Shown piece after piece: positions 11,116 through 20,480 of a DNA stretch of 64,000 bases. The position numbers and the translations under genes were made by a program. Location of the stretch: positions 744,001-808,000 of the forward strand of contig OY294069.1 of the NCBI GenBank assembly GCA_958510875.1, given 5' to 3'. How positions within the stretch are numbered: position 1 is the stretch's first letter; each line of letters starts with the position of its first letter. The notes below the pieces were generated by a model. That model was not told where the DNA came from and ran no database searches. It worked only from the letters and a program-made list of their open reading frames with translations. Source of the stretch: Endomychus coccineus. Taxonomy: Eukaryota; Arthropoda; Insecta; Coleoptera; Endomychidae.

Positions 11116-12200
11116 TTTATTGAAGAATTTTACCGAATTAATGATGATTTTTTCCAACAAACCAATAACTTGAATGCGTTTTAGATGCACCCGAAGGTGT
11201 GGCAAAAAAAAATCACAAACGTAGTGTTCAGAAACCAACTTAATGCCCTCTGTCCGTCTCGTTAAGCCATTACGCCAATCACAATATTAAAAGCTACTCA
11301 TTCTTTCAGTTCACCCGGATAAAAACACGCATTAGGGTCGCCGTTTCAAATTACACATCGACGAGCGGAGAATTTCGAAACGTGGAATTATGTTTTCGAC
11401 CTACGAATTTCGTCTCTAGTTATTAATCAAGACGATGAGATTATTTTTTGAAGAGATGAGAGAGTTCGTGTATAATTTTATGGAGCAACAGGTTTCTCTC
11501 GTGGCGCTTGTGATGTACAGGGGGTGAGAGGGGGTGGTTTAAAGCACTGGTCACGGGTGGGGAGGTGCATCATCAACTGCACAAAACAGGCTTTTAGGAA
11601 TAGAGATTTACAAATTGTACTATGCGTGTTGAAAATGTTATGCTGCTAACGAAAAAATTCACTCTGACGTTCGGTAACTTCGATGCTTACTCAGAATGTC
11701 AGGTGGCTTATAACAGCGGCCTTACTTGATTCTTCCGATTATTAAATGCCTCTTCTAAGTGTTCAAGTATTACGCTGATTATTTTTTAGTTATAGGAAAA
11801 CTAATCCAGACATTACATGTTATACTCTTCGCAGACGAAGCTCGAAGAGTATATTGCATTTACTCAAGCTGTTTCTAAAATTATTTTAAAAAGTCGCAGA
11901 TCAAAAATTCCTTCACCACAGAATTTTTAGCGCTCTGGATGACCGTCACGAATTGCTTGCCTACACGATAACTAAAAAACGAAAGGCCCTATCATATTCA
12001 AATTTTGACGACAAAAAATTGTTTGCAGTTCGATGACATACCCTGTTGTTTTTCAAGGAAATCGTGTGATATAGACACCCTTTTCTGAAGGGTTGAACAT
12101 TTTCAAATAATTCCAACTCCCAGAGGATGCATTGGAATCAATTCAAATCTTTTACAGTAAATTTAAGTTAATTCAAAACTGCTTTCACCCAAATATTTTG
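11116..12200. other. unassigned; includes a short perfect hairpin
   Basis: No coding family is recognised. A perfect inverted repeat lies at 11821..11853 (annotated separately). The stretch around 11500..11590 is G-rich but has no open frame of note. Confidence 0.4.
11821..11853. repeat. 11-bp perfect inverted repeat (hairpin)
   Basis: TATACTCTTCG and CGAAGAGTATA flank an 11-nt loop. It may be one end of a foldback element, but no partner end was found. Confidence 0.7.
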
Positions 12201-12209
12201 ACAACATAA

Positions 12210-12425
12210 TTAATATAGAAGGAACAACTACCTATCCCAGAGTTTTAAAGGAATACAGAAAGTTAATGAAGGTATTAGTAAGAGAGAAGAACCGCAGAAT
12301 ATTTCTGGTAAGATGTAGGAATCTGCAAGTATTTTCAAATTTCATTCAATCTAAATCAAAGGATAATATGTTTAGGAAGGTGCAAAATAAGAAAGCGTAC
12401 GGTAAATCTTTTAATTCTCAATAAT
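12210..12425 (+). pseudogene. short coding-like fragment, possibly PLE N-terminus
   Basis: A plus-strand frame reads EYRKLMKVLVREKNRRIF, then LVRCRNLQVFSNFI. The 'RC..... VFSNFI' pattern recalls the segment before the RT core in PLEs, but this is a weak match. It is followed by A+T-rich DNA and a (TAAA)n tract. It could be chance. Confidence 0.25.
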
Positions 12426-12521
12426 CATTATTAAGTATTATTTCTATTCCTTGTTATTCTTTATATTAAGTTGATTTGTATTGTTTGTTTTGTAATGGGG
12501 TTAAGACTGTTGGACCTATAC

Positions 12522-12543
12522 TAAATAAATAAATAAATAAATA
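12522..12543. repeat. (TAAA)n microsatellite
   Basis: Five to six TAAA units, possibly the tail of a retroelement. Confidence 0.85.
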
Positions 12544-12666
12544 ATCAAAGATTATATATAATTATACCTTTCCAGATAATAAATTATCCTACATTCTTAT
12601 ATTATAACACTCTACGTCGTTTGATTGCATTTTTACGTTGTACGTTACTTTGTGATATTCCATTTT

Positions 12667-12844
12667 TACAGATAAAATCAAGTAATATTACTTTGTTGAA
12701 TATCACTTTATTTAAAAACTAGCTGATTGCAATTCGAATATCATTGTACGTTTTGATAATGAACTGTAAAATTCGAAATTGCAATCAAATGTCTTTTGAA
12801 TAAAGTGATATTCAACAAAATAAAATTCCTTATTTTTATCTGTA
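12667..12844. mobile_element. palindromic foldback/MITE-like element
   Basis: Two arms of about 75 bp form an imperfect palindrome with a short centre. The left arm begins TACAGATAAAA and contains GTTGAATATCACTTTATT and GATTGCAATTCGAA; the right arm carries their complements in reverse order and ends TTTTATCTGTA. No coding capacity. A clear target-site duplication was not identified. Confidence 0.75.
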
Positions 12845-12849
12845 CTTAT

Positions 12850-13735
12850 GATTTAATTCTTATCAAATAAAGTGTGTGTGGAATTAATCTTTTCGATTCT
12901 ATTTGAAATATCGATTTTTCGAATCTTAATCTAACATTGGAATCTGTAAAACATGGAAAAGACTCGTACAGCTGAATCAAGAATACCCAAGATTCACGTT
13001 ATATTATAGCCAACTAGATCCGTAGAAACACCGTGAAAAATTCCAAAAACACCTACTATCTCTGTCGAATCTATTCTATTTCATTACAGTTATCTTTTTC
13101 TTCGCTCATGTTGATCTCTCATCCTGTGTTACTTGCAACCCTGAGTAACATCTTGTTTCAAGGTCACTTATTGAGGGTAGAATGTACTATTCGTTTTGAA
13201 ATTTTAAGTTTTCTCTTCTCTATCTCGATAGAACTATTGTAGAAAGTTTAACAATACGTTCTTGCTGCGTGCTATTCTTATACGAATAACACGTCGGTTT
13301 ACAGATACCGAAAATAGGACGGTGCAAGTTGCTTTTGTTCCCTTTCAATTTGGATTTGATGGAAATAAAAGATTCTTTCAGATGGTAATTGTTACAGTTG
13401 GTTAGCAAATTAGCAATTTGATATTTGCCCTGTATTGTGGTTTTCATAATGATGCACTTGCCATATATGCATGAGTTGCTTACTGTTAGGATGAGTATTT
13501 GCAAAAATTAATTTAACGATAATTAAGTTTACTTTGTATCTCGTTGGTAACGATCTATATGGAAAATAAATAAGAAGGGATTAATTGCATTAACCCGCAA
13601 ACTAAGATTGGAAACTTTTCAAAATTTCAAAAATATTGAATTAATTAACTGATCCTTAGATCACTAAATTCTCTCACCCTCTTTTCGTTTCGTTTCCAAT
13701 GTAAGATTGTAGTTAATAAACCATAAAAGTGTTCA
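12850..13735. other. A+T-rich, no recognised gene
   Basis: The open frames at 13033..13242 (+) and 13220..13504 (-) have no motif I can name and overlap each other. I do not support either as a gene. Confidence 0.4.
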
Positions 13736-13800
13736 CACTGTGGACATATTGTAACACTATTGATAAGAAATAATCACCCTTATCCACTAAAAATACTACT

Positions 13801-13848
13801 AGTACTGAGGACCTTTCGGATACCAAGTAGCCATCATCAGAGTAAACT
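13801..13848 (-). ncRNA. hammerhead ribozyme-like motif, class B, copy 1
   Basis: On the minus strand: TACT (stem I), CTGATGA, one extra T, stem II GGCTAC / GTATCC with a tiny loop, GAAA, then GGTCCT (with the preceding A it makes the near-palindrome AGGTCCT, stem III), C (cleavage position), AGTA (stem I). All core boxes are intact. The very short stem III again implies a dimeric form. Confidence 0.65.
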
Positions 13849-14081
13849 AAATTATAAATCAAAATGTGCCTGCTTAAATACTAGTTGGGAATAATAATGT
13901 GAACAAAGGGTTACCTTCAGCTTGAGATAAATCGGAATTTAGTAAATTTCGTTCATACATTTCCATCCCTTCTAAATTACCTCGAAATTTGTCTGTACTG
14001 TGTTTTAAAAGTGATAAACTTTCTTGAGAAATGGTGTGACCTGTATTCAAAATATGTTCGGCTACCGCTGATATTTCACCA

Positions 14082-14297
14082 TTATTTATTTTTCTTTATA
14101 TGTGCAAAATGTTCCTTATAACAAGTTAAAATGTTTCTTCTACTTTGAACCACATAGCATTTTGAGCACGACTCACATTTGATTTTGTAAATCCCGGATT
14201 TGACGAAATCTGAAACTTTGTCAAAGGTGTTTCCTAAACGGTATTTTAGCTTGTTCTCACATCTATAAACTGGTTGTATTGCAAATTCAGGAAACAA
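14082..14297 (-). pseudogene. PLE GIY-YIG endonuclease fragment (family B)
   Basis: The 71-codon open frame contains SGIYKIKCESCSKCYVVQSR, then RNILTCYKEHFAHI. This is the GIY...YVG core (here YVV, so a key glycine is replaced), CxxC-type cysteines and the R....YKEH helix. GIY-YIG nucleases nick the target to prime PLE insertion. The preceding residues (FPEFAIQPVYRCENKLKYRL) also fit the linker before GIY-YIG. The frame shifts at 14082 into AEHILNTGHTI. The element is 5'-truncated, with no RT seen, so it is non-functional. Confidence 0.75.
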
Positions 14298-14365
14298 ACT
14301 ATGGAATTTATTAATTACTGAAGAATGATAAGTGAAACTTTTGAATTTGAAGGTAATGGCTAATG

Positions 14366-14505
14366 GGTTAGGTTAGGTTAGGTTAGTTTAGATTACGTTA
14401 GGTTAGAAACAAAGGGGTACAATAAACAATCATTATTGGTTAGATGAGAGTGTTAAGATCAACAAAGTTAGGTTAGGATAGGTTAGGTTAGATTAGTTTA
14501 GGTTC
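14366..14505. repeat. TTAGG-like tracts flanking a shared unit (left copy)
   Basis: Two degenerate (TTAGG)n tracts (14366..14406 and 14468..14505) flank a unit containing GAAACAAAGGGGTACAAT and CATTATTGGTTA. The same arrangement recurs at 20784..20948. TTAGG is the insect telomere unit, but such degenerate tracts also occur interspersed in insect genomes. Confidence 0.65.
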
Positions 14506-14652
14506 CTGGAAAGCAGGAGCCTCTTCTTTTGCGCGGAGCCTGAAAACCGCAACCAGGCGCGTCCCCAGGTGACGGATAGGGGAATGCTCATGGCCCTGTT
14601 GCCAGCAGGGTCAAGGGTAGGAGTAGACATGCTCCCGCGGACCAACAGGCAC
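14506..14652 (+). mobile_element. left part of a poly(A)-ended retroelement split by BEL
   Basis: G+C-rich sequence (CCTGGAAAGCAGGAGCC, CCAGGTGACGGATAGG, CATGCTCCCGCGG) that continues after the BEL/Pao insertion at 19955. The target duplication GGCAC joins both halves. The right half ends in a poly(A) run at 20765..20782, so the host element is a retroelement, probably a LINE derivative or a non-autonomous one. No coding sequence is seen. Confidence 0.5.
14648..14652. repeat. BEL target-site duplication, left (GGCAC)
   Basis: Identical 5-bp GGCAC abuts both outer LTR ends (here and at 19955..19959). Five base pairs is usual for BEL/Pao. Confidence 0.9.
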
Positions 14653-15200
14653 TGTTAAGATGCGACAGCAGTGATCGCACCTTAAAGTGATTGGATGCGA
14701 AATGTTTAGATGCGACAGCATTGATCGCACCTTGAAATGATTGAATATTCTTCCCAACACTTGTAATAAAACACGACTTGATTATATTTGCTTGTATTTA
14801 GTAATAGTAATGGTGAAATATAAAAGCGAGTGACAAATTCAATAGTTGGAAATATACTACAAATTACAGCCTGATAGAAATTCTAAACTAAACAGTTATC
14901 CCTACTACACTCCTCATGGGGTTGTTTGTCATTCGGTATAATATTTAGAGGTAGAAGTTCATTCTATGTCTTATTGGAAAATTCCGCTTAATCGTTTATT
15001 GCTATGCAACCTTTCTGCGAATTCTTACTTTGTGTTTACGACAGGAAAGTCCAGTATCACTTTGTTCCAAAATACCTATTATAAACGGATTAAGCTCATT
15101 TTGATTCACTTAAATAATTACGATACCTAATATAATACAGGAATATTTACAATTGAGTTTTATGGATCTTTCAAAGGATGTCTTTGGTTTGGAACAAACA
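14653..15200 (-). repeat. BEL/Pao 3' LTR (548 bp)
   Basis: It starts TGTTAAGATGCGAC and ends GGAACAAACA on the plus strand (TG..CA ends). By eye it is identical over its full length to the copy at 19407..19954. It contains an internal imperfect duplication of about 48 bp (two GATGCGACAGCA..GATCGCACCTT units), a feature of the LTR itself since it is in both copies. Confidence 0.95.
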
Positions 15201-15202
15201 TA

Positions 15203-15213
15203 CTCCCCCCCTT
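15203..15213 (-). promoter_or_regulatory. BEL/Pao polypurine tract
   Basis: The minus strand reads AAGGGGGGGAG directly before TA and the 3' LTR. A purine run at this position primes plus-strand DNA synthesis in LTR retroelements. Confidence 0.85.
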
Positions 15214-15430
15214 GAAAGATCTGTGGGTGTTCTACCCATGAGCTGGTAGTGCAATGGAGTTCCACGAAGGTCAATAGGACATGTATATACATTCACATGG
15301 ACATTATATCATAATACAAATATATACATTTACATAGAATAATATGTTACAAACACAATATATACAGATCAATAATTCGAGTATGTTTCAGATACATTGT
15401 ATTTCATTTGTTGCAGTCGACCGGGTTCAC

Positions 15431-18400
15431 TTAAACATTATCATCGATGGGTAACAAACTCACACGGGACACTGCACGTTTTATAAAGCCGTTGGAGGTT
15501 TTTATTGAAATCACTCTAGTGTTGTTGTCCTTTCCTAGATGTAATTCCGTTACTCTACCCGTCAGCCATCGTAATGGTGGTAGATGGTCTTCTTTGATTA
15601 TGACCATGTTTCCCACTTGAAGTTCCATGGCATTTTCCGGTTGAGTCTTCCATTTACTTCGTTGCTGCAAGGAAGAAATATATTCCTTGCTCCATCGCTT
15701 CCAAAAGTAATGACGCAGTTGTTCAATGTTCTGCCATCGGGACAACCTATTTTGGTGTATGTGGGTGATGTCAGGATGTGGGGAAGATAGTAGCGAGTCA
15801 CCAATCAAAAAATGTCCAGGAGAGAGATAAAGGAGGTCATGTGGGTCATTGGACAAGGGTGTGATGGGTCGGAAATTTAATATTGCTTCAATTTGTGTTA
15901 ATATAGTAGTAAATGCTTCAAACGTTAAATTGGCGTTTCCTATTATCCGTTTTAAATGATGTTTTATGAATTTTTTGATAATTGAGCAAGTACTGAATTC
16001 AAAACGTGGTGAAGACATTATTTTTAGTTTGAAAGTATAATTGTGATTACTCACGATCAGTTTGGTTTGTTTAGATTGACACCATCGAGTGTTAAGATCT
16101 ATGTGAATAGATTCGTCCCATCCGATCTCTAGTTGCCATAGGGTTTGTAATATCAACTTTGCTAGCATATTAGTTGCACCTATCAAACATAGGGGATCGA
16201 AGAGTTGAGAAATTTCGGATAGCATCGAACGTTTTGTGAAGCGATTTGTTTTTTCCAATTGTACTATATATTGCAGTGAGTCAGACAAATTATTCCAAAG
16301 AACGCCTAATGTTTTTGACTCTGTTATGTTTTCCGTAAGTAATGATTGCACGATGTCTACCGGTTGTACTTCGATTGGCTCGTGATTTGTATTTGATACC
16401 CATTTTCTTAAGTCAAATCCTGCCGTTGCTAGTAAATCAGTCACATTAGTTTTGATTTGAGTAAGCTCTTCTACTGTTTCAGCCCCAGTTAAAAGATCGT
16501 CAACATAAAAATCATTAGTGATAATATTATTCGTAATCTTTGAATTAGTGTGATGATTTTCTGCAGCTAGGTGCTTTAAAGATTTTATAGCTAGATATGG
16601 TGCACTTCCGGTGCCATATGTCACTGTATTGAGACTGTAAACTTTTACAGGTTGAGTAGCGTCCGAGCGCCAAAATATTTTCTGGTACTCGCGTTGATCG
16701 GGCTCAATTAATATCTGCCTATACATTTTTGCGATGTCCGCTTTAATCACGAATGAATGCTGTCTAAAGCGTACTAAAATGCTGAATAAATCATTTTGAA
16801 GCGCGGGTCCTATCATTTGAACATCGTTTAATGATAGACCGGATGTTGTTTTGGCGGAACCGTCAAAAACCACCCTTAACTTGGTAGTTGAACTGTCCTG
16901 TTTAAAAACTGCATGATGAGGCAGGTAAAATCCGCGATCATGACTGTCTTGGTCAGTTACATTCGTCATGTGGCCTAATGCTTCATATTCGGACATGAAA
17001 TCACCATATTGTTGTTTTAATGCCAAATTTTTATCGAGCTTCCGTTCCAGAGCATAAAACCGTTTCAATGCATTTGTATATGAGTTGCCTAAGGCTTGCA
17101 CATTTGAGTTGAAGGGAATGCTTACAATAAACTGACCATTATTGTGACGCCTTGTGGTTTGTGAAAAATGATTTTCGCACATTTTCTCTTCACGTGATAA
17201 GTTCGATCTGCCTTCTTGATAATTTTCAAGTTCCCAAAATTTAGATATTTGTTTGTGAATTTTGTCATTTATACTCAAATTGCATTGAATATGATATCTA
17301 GGAAAAACATGACTACCTGAGACTATCCAGCCCAATTTTGTTTTATGTAATATTAAATTTGAATCAGAAATCTTAATTTGACCTATGCATAACAAATCCC
17401 AAAATAGATTTGCACCTATCAATAAATCTATATTAGCGGGCTTATAAAATGTCGGATCTGCTAGCTGTATGTTTGTGGGAATATGTATATGTGAAATATC
17501 AATTGGTTCACTTGGTAGATGTGCTGTAATTTTAGGCAAGACCAAACATTGCAATTCAACTTGAAAATCGTTTGTATTTGATTTCAAGTTTATAGAAGTG
17601 CTAGAAGTAATATTTGATTTAGATTGGTTAATTCCTATCACCGGAATAAAAGTTTTGTTTTGTTCTAACTTTAAGCGGCTACAAGTTTCAGCAGATATAA
17701 AGTTTGATTGCGAGCCTGAATCAAGTAGAACTCGACATTGATGTTTCTGACCTGTGATATCAAAAATTGAAACCATTGCGGTTGATAACAATGTTTGTGC
17801 TTGCATTGCATGTGCACAATGGGTCACGGTAGGAGAGCTACCTTGCTGTGACGTCGATGGTTGATTGATTTGTATTGGTGTGATTAAGTTTTCATTGTGC
17901 AACAATGTATGATGTTTTTTATGACATATCTTGCATGAATACCTTGATTTGCAACTTTGCACATCATGACCCTGGTATAAGCAATTCTGACATAACTTAC
18001 GAATTTTTGATTGTGTTGTCCGCGACTCTAATGTCAACGATAGAAATTTTTGGCATGTAAAAATGGAATGCGGTTTTTCTGCATCTTTGCAGAATGAACA
18101 AACCTTTTGTTGTGCAACGAGATAATTGAAATTGGGTTTCGAATTACCGGGCAACTTGGTCTTGTCACGACCAGTATTTGATAGGTTATGATTTAGAGAC
18201 TTATTATTGAACAATTTATCTAATAGTTTTGCTCTATTTGCTAAAAATGTTGTAAGACATTCAATGGTGGGAGCTTTTTGTTCAACGATGTGGCGTTCCC
18301 ATTCGCGCTTTGTGCTATAGTCTAGCTTTTGACAAACTAAATGAATTAGCAGCCTGTTTGCCAAATTGTTTGGGTCATCTATAGTTTTAATCGCCTCTAA

Positions 18401-19087
18401 TTGATTTGAAATATCGTCCGATAGTTGACGTAATAACGCTGATGATTCTTTGGCTACAGGTGGTAATTCAAACAGGCATTTTATATGTTTTATGATAATG
18501 CTTTCCCTGTCTTCAAATCTCTCTATTAATTTATTCCAAGCAATTGGATAATTAGCATCTGAGATAGTCATTGCTTGAATAACTCGAGCAGCATCTCCAC
18601 TCAAAGCTGCTTTCAGGTATTGAAATTTATCGATATTAGAAATATTAGTATTTGAATGTATTAACGAAAAGAATGAATCATGAAAATTTAACCATTCATT
18701 AAAACGTCCATCAAAGCCGGGAATTTTAATTTCAGGTAACTTCACACGTTGTTGATATGGTGGAGATCCAGGAACAATATTACTTTGAATGTTTGTAAGT
18801 AAACGCTTTCCGATACCAAGATTCTGATAATAATGAGTTTCAAAAGCTTCGCGTTGACTTAATGCCTCATCTTCGTCATCGTTTAATTCTTCAATATCAT
18901 TTTGAATTTCATTGAATTGACTATAAATTATTTCCATATCATTGTAGCGTATTTGTAACTCCTCAGACATGTCATCGGGTTCAAACTTATTTAGAAAATT
19001 TCTGAAAGAAGTTAATTTTGCTTTCAAAGTACCCCTTTTCTTTATTAATGATTTTAATCTGTTAGCATTTTCATTTGAATCAGGCAT
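15431..19087 (-). CDS. gag-pol: BEL/Pao gag-pol polyprotein with internal deletion
   Basis: One uninterrupted 1218-residue frame. Residues 1-70 are a charged, helix-prone start. Residues 115-295 are the BEL Gag core (PEIKIPGFDGRFNEWLNFHD, as in the DUF1759 family). Cys/His knuckles fall at about 330-397. The aspartic protease is at about 435-580, with active site LLDSGSQ at 454-460. The reverse transcriptase is at about 720-960, with KADIAKMYRQ at 782-791 and YVDD at 861-864. After a normal post-RT segment ending near residue 1002 there are about 40 residues matching nothing (1003-1040). The frame then resumes in the end of integrase (HHLKRIIGNANLTFEA, then NFRPITPLSNDP and the C-terminal RWLTGRV domain). 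RNase H, the integrase zinc finger and the first two catalytic acidic residues are therefore gone, yet the frame is kept. Start ATG at 19087. Confidence 0.93.
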   Translation of the reverse strand: MPDSNENANRLKSLIKKRGTLKAKLTSFRNFLNKFEPDDMSEELQIRYNDMEIIYSQFNEIQNDIEELNDDEDEALSQREAFETHYYQNLGIGKRLLTNIQSNIVPGSPPYQQRVKLPEIKIPGFDGRFNEWLNFHDSFFSLIHSNTNISNIDKFQYLKAALSGDAARVIQAMTISDANYPIAWNKLIERFEDRESIIIKHIKCLFELPPVAKESSALLRQLSDDISNQLEAIKTIDDPNNLANRLLIHLVCQKLDYSTKREWERHIVEQKAPTIECLTTFLANRAKLLDKLFNNKSLNHNLSNTGRDKTKLPGNSKPNFNYLVAQQKVCSFCKDAEKPHSIFTCQKFLSLTLESRTTQSKIRKLCQNCLYQGHDVQSCKSRYSCKICHKKHHTLLHNENLITPIQINQPSTSQQGSSPTVTHCAHAMQAQTLLSTAMVSIFDITGQKHQCRVLLDSGSQSNFISAETCSRLKLEQNKTFIPVIGINQSKSNITSSTSINLKSNTNDFQVELQCLVLPKITAHLPSEPIDISHIHIPTNIQLADPTFYKPANIDLLIGANLFWDLLCIGQIKISDSNLILHKTKLGWIVSGSHVFPRYHIQCNLSINDKIHKQISKFWELENYQEGRSNLSREEKMCENHFSQTTRRHNNGQFIVSIPFNSNVQALGNSYTNALKRFYALERKLDKNLALKQQYGDFMSEYEALGHMTNVTDQDSHDRGFYLPHHAVFKQDSSTTKLRVVFDGSAKTTSGLSLNDVQMIGPALQNDLFSILVRFRQHSFVIKADIAKMYRQILIEPDQREYQKIFWRSDATQPVKVYSLNTVTYGTGSAPYLAIKSLKHLAAENHHTNSKITNNIITNDFYVDDLLTGAETVEELTQIKTNVTDLLATAGFDLRKWVSNTNHEPIEVQPVDIVQSLLTENITESKTLGVLWNNLSDSLQYIVQLEKTNRFTKRSMLSEISQLFDPLCLIGATNMLAKLILQTLWQLEIGWDESIHIDLNTRWCQSKQTKLIVSNHNYTFKLKIMSSPRFEFSTCSIIKKFIKHHLKRIIGNANLTFEAFTTILTQIEAILNFRPITPLSNDPHDLLYLSPGHFLIGDSLLSSPHPDITHIHQNRLSRWQNIEQLRHYFWKRWSKEYISSLQQRSKWKTQPENAMELQVGNMVIIKEDHLPPLRWLTGRVTELHLGKDNNTRVISIKTSNGFIKRAVSRVSLLPIDDNV
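15967..16087 (-). other. internal deletion junction in pol
   Basis: Codons 1001-1041 of the polyprotein link the post-RT region straight to the last third of integrase. About 500 residues expected from the family are absent. The junction region has roughly 36 unmatched residues, so the event was not a simple clean deletion. Confidence 0.7.
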
Positions 19088-19384
19088 GTTGATATTGACT
19101 TTATTAACACAAACGAAACAATACTAAATGGGAATATTAGGGTTAATTATACAGGAAGGACTCACCCACGCTATTTCTTCCTTTGATGATGTGTATGCGA
19201 TGTTAAGCCCTGGCTTCGTACTAGCGGCTTATCTTGGATTGTTGATGTACCTATATATGCATTATAGGCAAATGATGTGATGTTGTTCCATTGACACTCA
19301 CACTGGTCTAGGTTGATGCTTCCGACAGTTTAAGTGAATGGATGTGTTGAATTGTAAAAAACCAAAAGGCACTGGAATTTTTAC

Positions 19385-19403
19385 AATCCGGCTCGAAGGA
19401 CCA
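19385..19403 (-). promoter_or_regulatory. BEL/Pao primer-binding site, tRNA-Tyr
   Basis: The plus strand reads AATCCGGCTCGAAGGACCA, which is the 3' end of an animal tRNA-Tyr including the T-arm side, acceptor strand and CCA. The minus (element) strand is therefore its complement, three bases inside the 5' LTR. It would prime minus-strand DNA synthesis. Confidence 0.85.
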
Positions 19404-19406
19404 AAA

Positions 19407-19954
19407 TGTTAAGATGCGACAGCAGTGATCGCACCTTAAAGTGATTGGATGCGAAATGTTTAGATGCGACAGCATTGATCGCACCTTGAAATGATTGAAT
19501 ATTCTTCCCAACACTTGTAATAAAACACGACTTGATTATATTTGCTTGTATTTAGTAATAGTAATGGTGAAATATAAAAGCGAGTGACAAATTCAATAGT
19601 TGGAAATATACTACAAATTACAGCCTGATAGAAATTCTAAACTAAACAGTTATCCCTACTACACTCCTCATGGGGTTGTTTGTCATTCGGTATAATATTT
19701 AGAGGTAGAAGTTCATTCTATGTCTTATTGGAAAATTCCGCTTAATCGTTTATTGCTATGCAACCTTTCTGCGAATTCTTACTTTGTGTTTACGACAGGA
19801 AAGTCCAGTATCACTTTGTTCCAAAATACCTATTATAAACGGATTAAGCTCATTTTGATTCACTTAAATAATTACGATACCTAATATAATACAGGAATAT
19901 TTACAATTGAGTTTTATGGATCTTTCAAAGGATGTCTTTGGTTTGGAACAAACA
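19407..19954 (-). repeat. BEL/Pao 5' LTR (548 bp)
   Basis: It is identical by eye to 14653..15200. On the minus strand it begins TGTTTGTTCCAAACC and ends TTAACA. It carries the element's promoter and polyadenylation functions, which I did not pinpoint. Confidence 0.95.
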
Positions 19955-19959
19955 GGCAC
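19955..19959. repeat. BEL target-site duplication, right (GGCAC)
   Basis: Second copy of the GGCAC duplication. Confidence 0.9.
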
Positions 19960-20095
19960 CCAGACCCCGGATAGGATGTGGGACTCCCAGTCACATGTTC
20001 CTGACAAGAGGGCGACGGATAGATTGCGGCTGATACGGAGAACCATATGTTCCGGAAGAGTAAGTTATCCCATCATAGGTAACTTACTGAAACAT

Positions 20096-20480
20096 ACAGG
20101 AAATATCGACAAACGGATAAAGTACTGAAACACAGGTACCTTAATATTGGGAAAAACAATATTTTGGTACAAGACGAAACACCACAGGAAACATCCATAG
20201 CGTGATGGAGTACTGGAAACCCAGAAACCAGAACAACATGGTTAAAACGATACGTACAGGACATATCAACGAACCGATATAGTACTGATACATGGACACC
20301 CTAATATTGTGCAACAACATTATTGGGGGTATACACACAGGAAAGATCCATAACGAGTTCGAGTACTGAAACCCAGAAACCGTAACACCGGTAAAACGAA
20401 ACATATAGAAATTTATCCACAGAGGATAAATCACTAAAACAAAATACCGTAAAATTGGGTATCAACCATATTACGGTATA
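20096..20480 (+). repeat. diverged tandem repeats of about 150-160 bp
   Basis: Units starting near 20096, 20256 and 20405 share ACAGGAAATATC / ACAGGACATATC and AGTACTGAAAC motifs. Each unit is itself a dimer: AGTACTG(A/G)-type motifs recur at about 20121, 20209, 20281, 20362 and 20431, roughly every 70-88 bp. Confidence 0.65.

Larger units (their letters stand above)
13740..14357 (-). mobile_element. PLE-B 3' part: GIY-YIG end plus terminal repeat
   Basis: On the minus strand the GIY-YIG coding fragment (14297..14082) is followed by a frame reading GEISAVAEHILNTGHTI, typical of the region after GIY-YIG in PLEs. A class B hammerhead (13848..13801) and the family B tail (complement of TAAGAAATAATCACCCTTAT) come next. 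The 5' end is truncated right at a TTAGG-like tract (14366). The related tails at 4.0, 5.1, 37.3 and 47.3 kb define the family. Confidence 0.7.
14653..19954 (-). mobile_element. BEL/Pao LTR retrotransposon, young but pol-deleted
   Basis: This is a complete LTR-to-LTR element of 5302 bp on the minus strand. It has two 548-bp LTRs that read as identical, a 5-bp GGCAC target duplication, a primer site matching the 3' end of tRNA-Tyr next to the 5' LTR, a G-run polypurine tract next to the 3' LTR, and a single long gag-pol ORF. Full-length BEL/Pao ORFs are usually about 1700-1800 codons; this one has 1218 because RNase H and most of the integrase are missing. Identical LTRs imply recent insertion, so the element presumably moved using proteins supplied by intact relatives. 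It inserted into a G+C-rich, poly(A)-ended retroelement. Confidence 0.95.

Noticed and set aside
13033..13504. Two overlapping frames on opposite strands (69 and 94 codons)
   Set aside because: No motif, and mutual overlap without repeat or splice support.
15584..15804. 68-codon frames on both strands inside the BEL ORF
   Set aside because: Shadows of the gag-pol frame.
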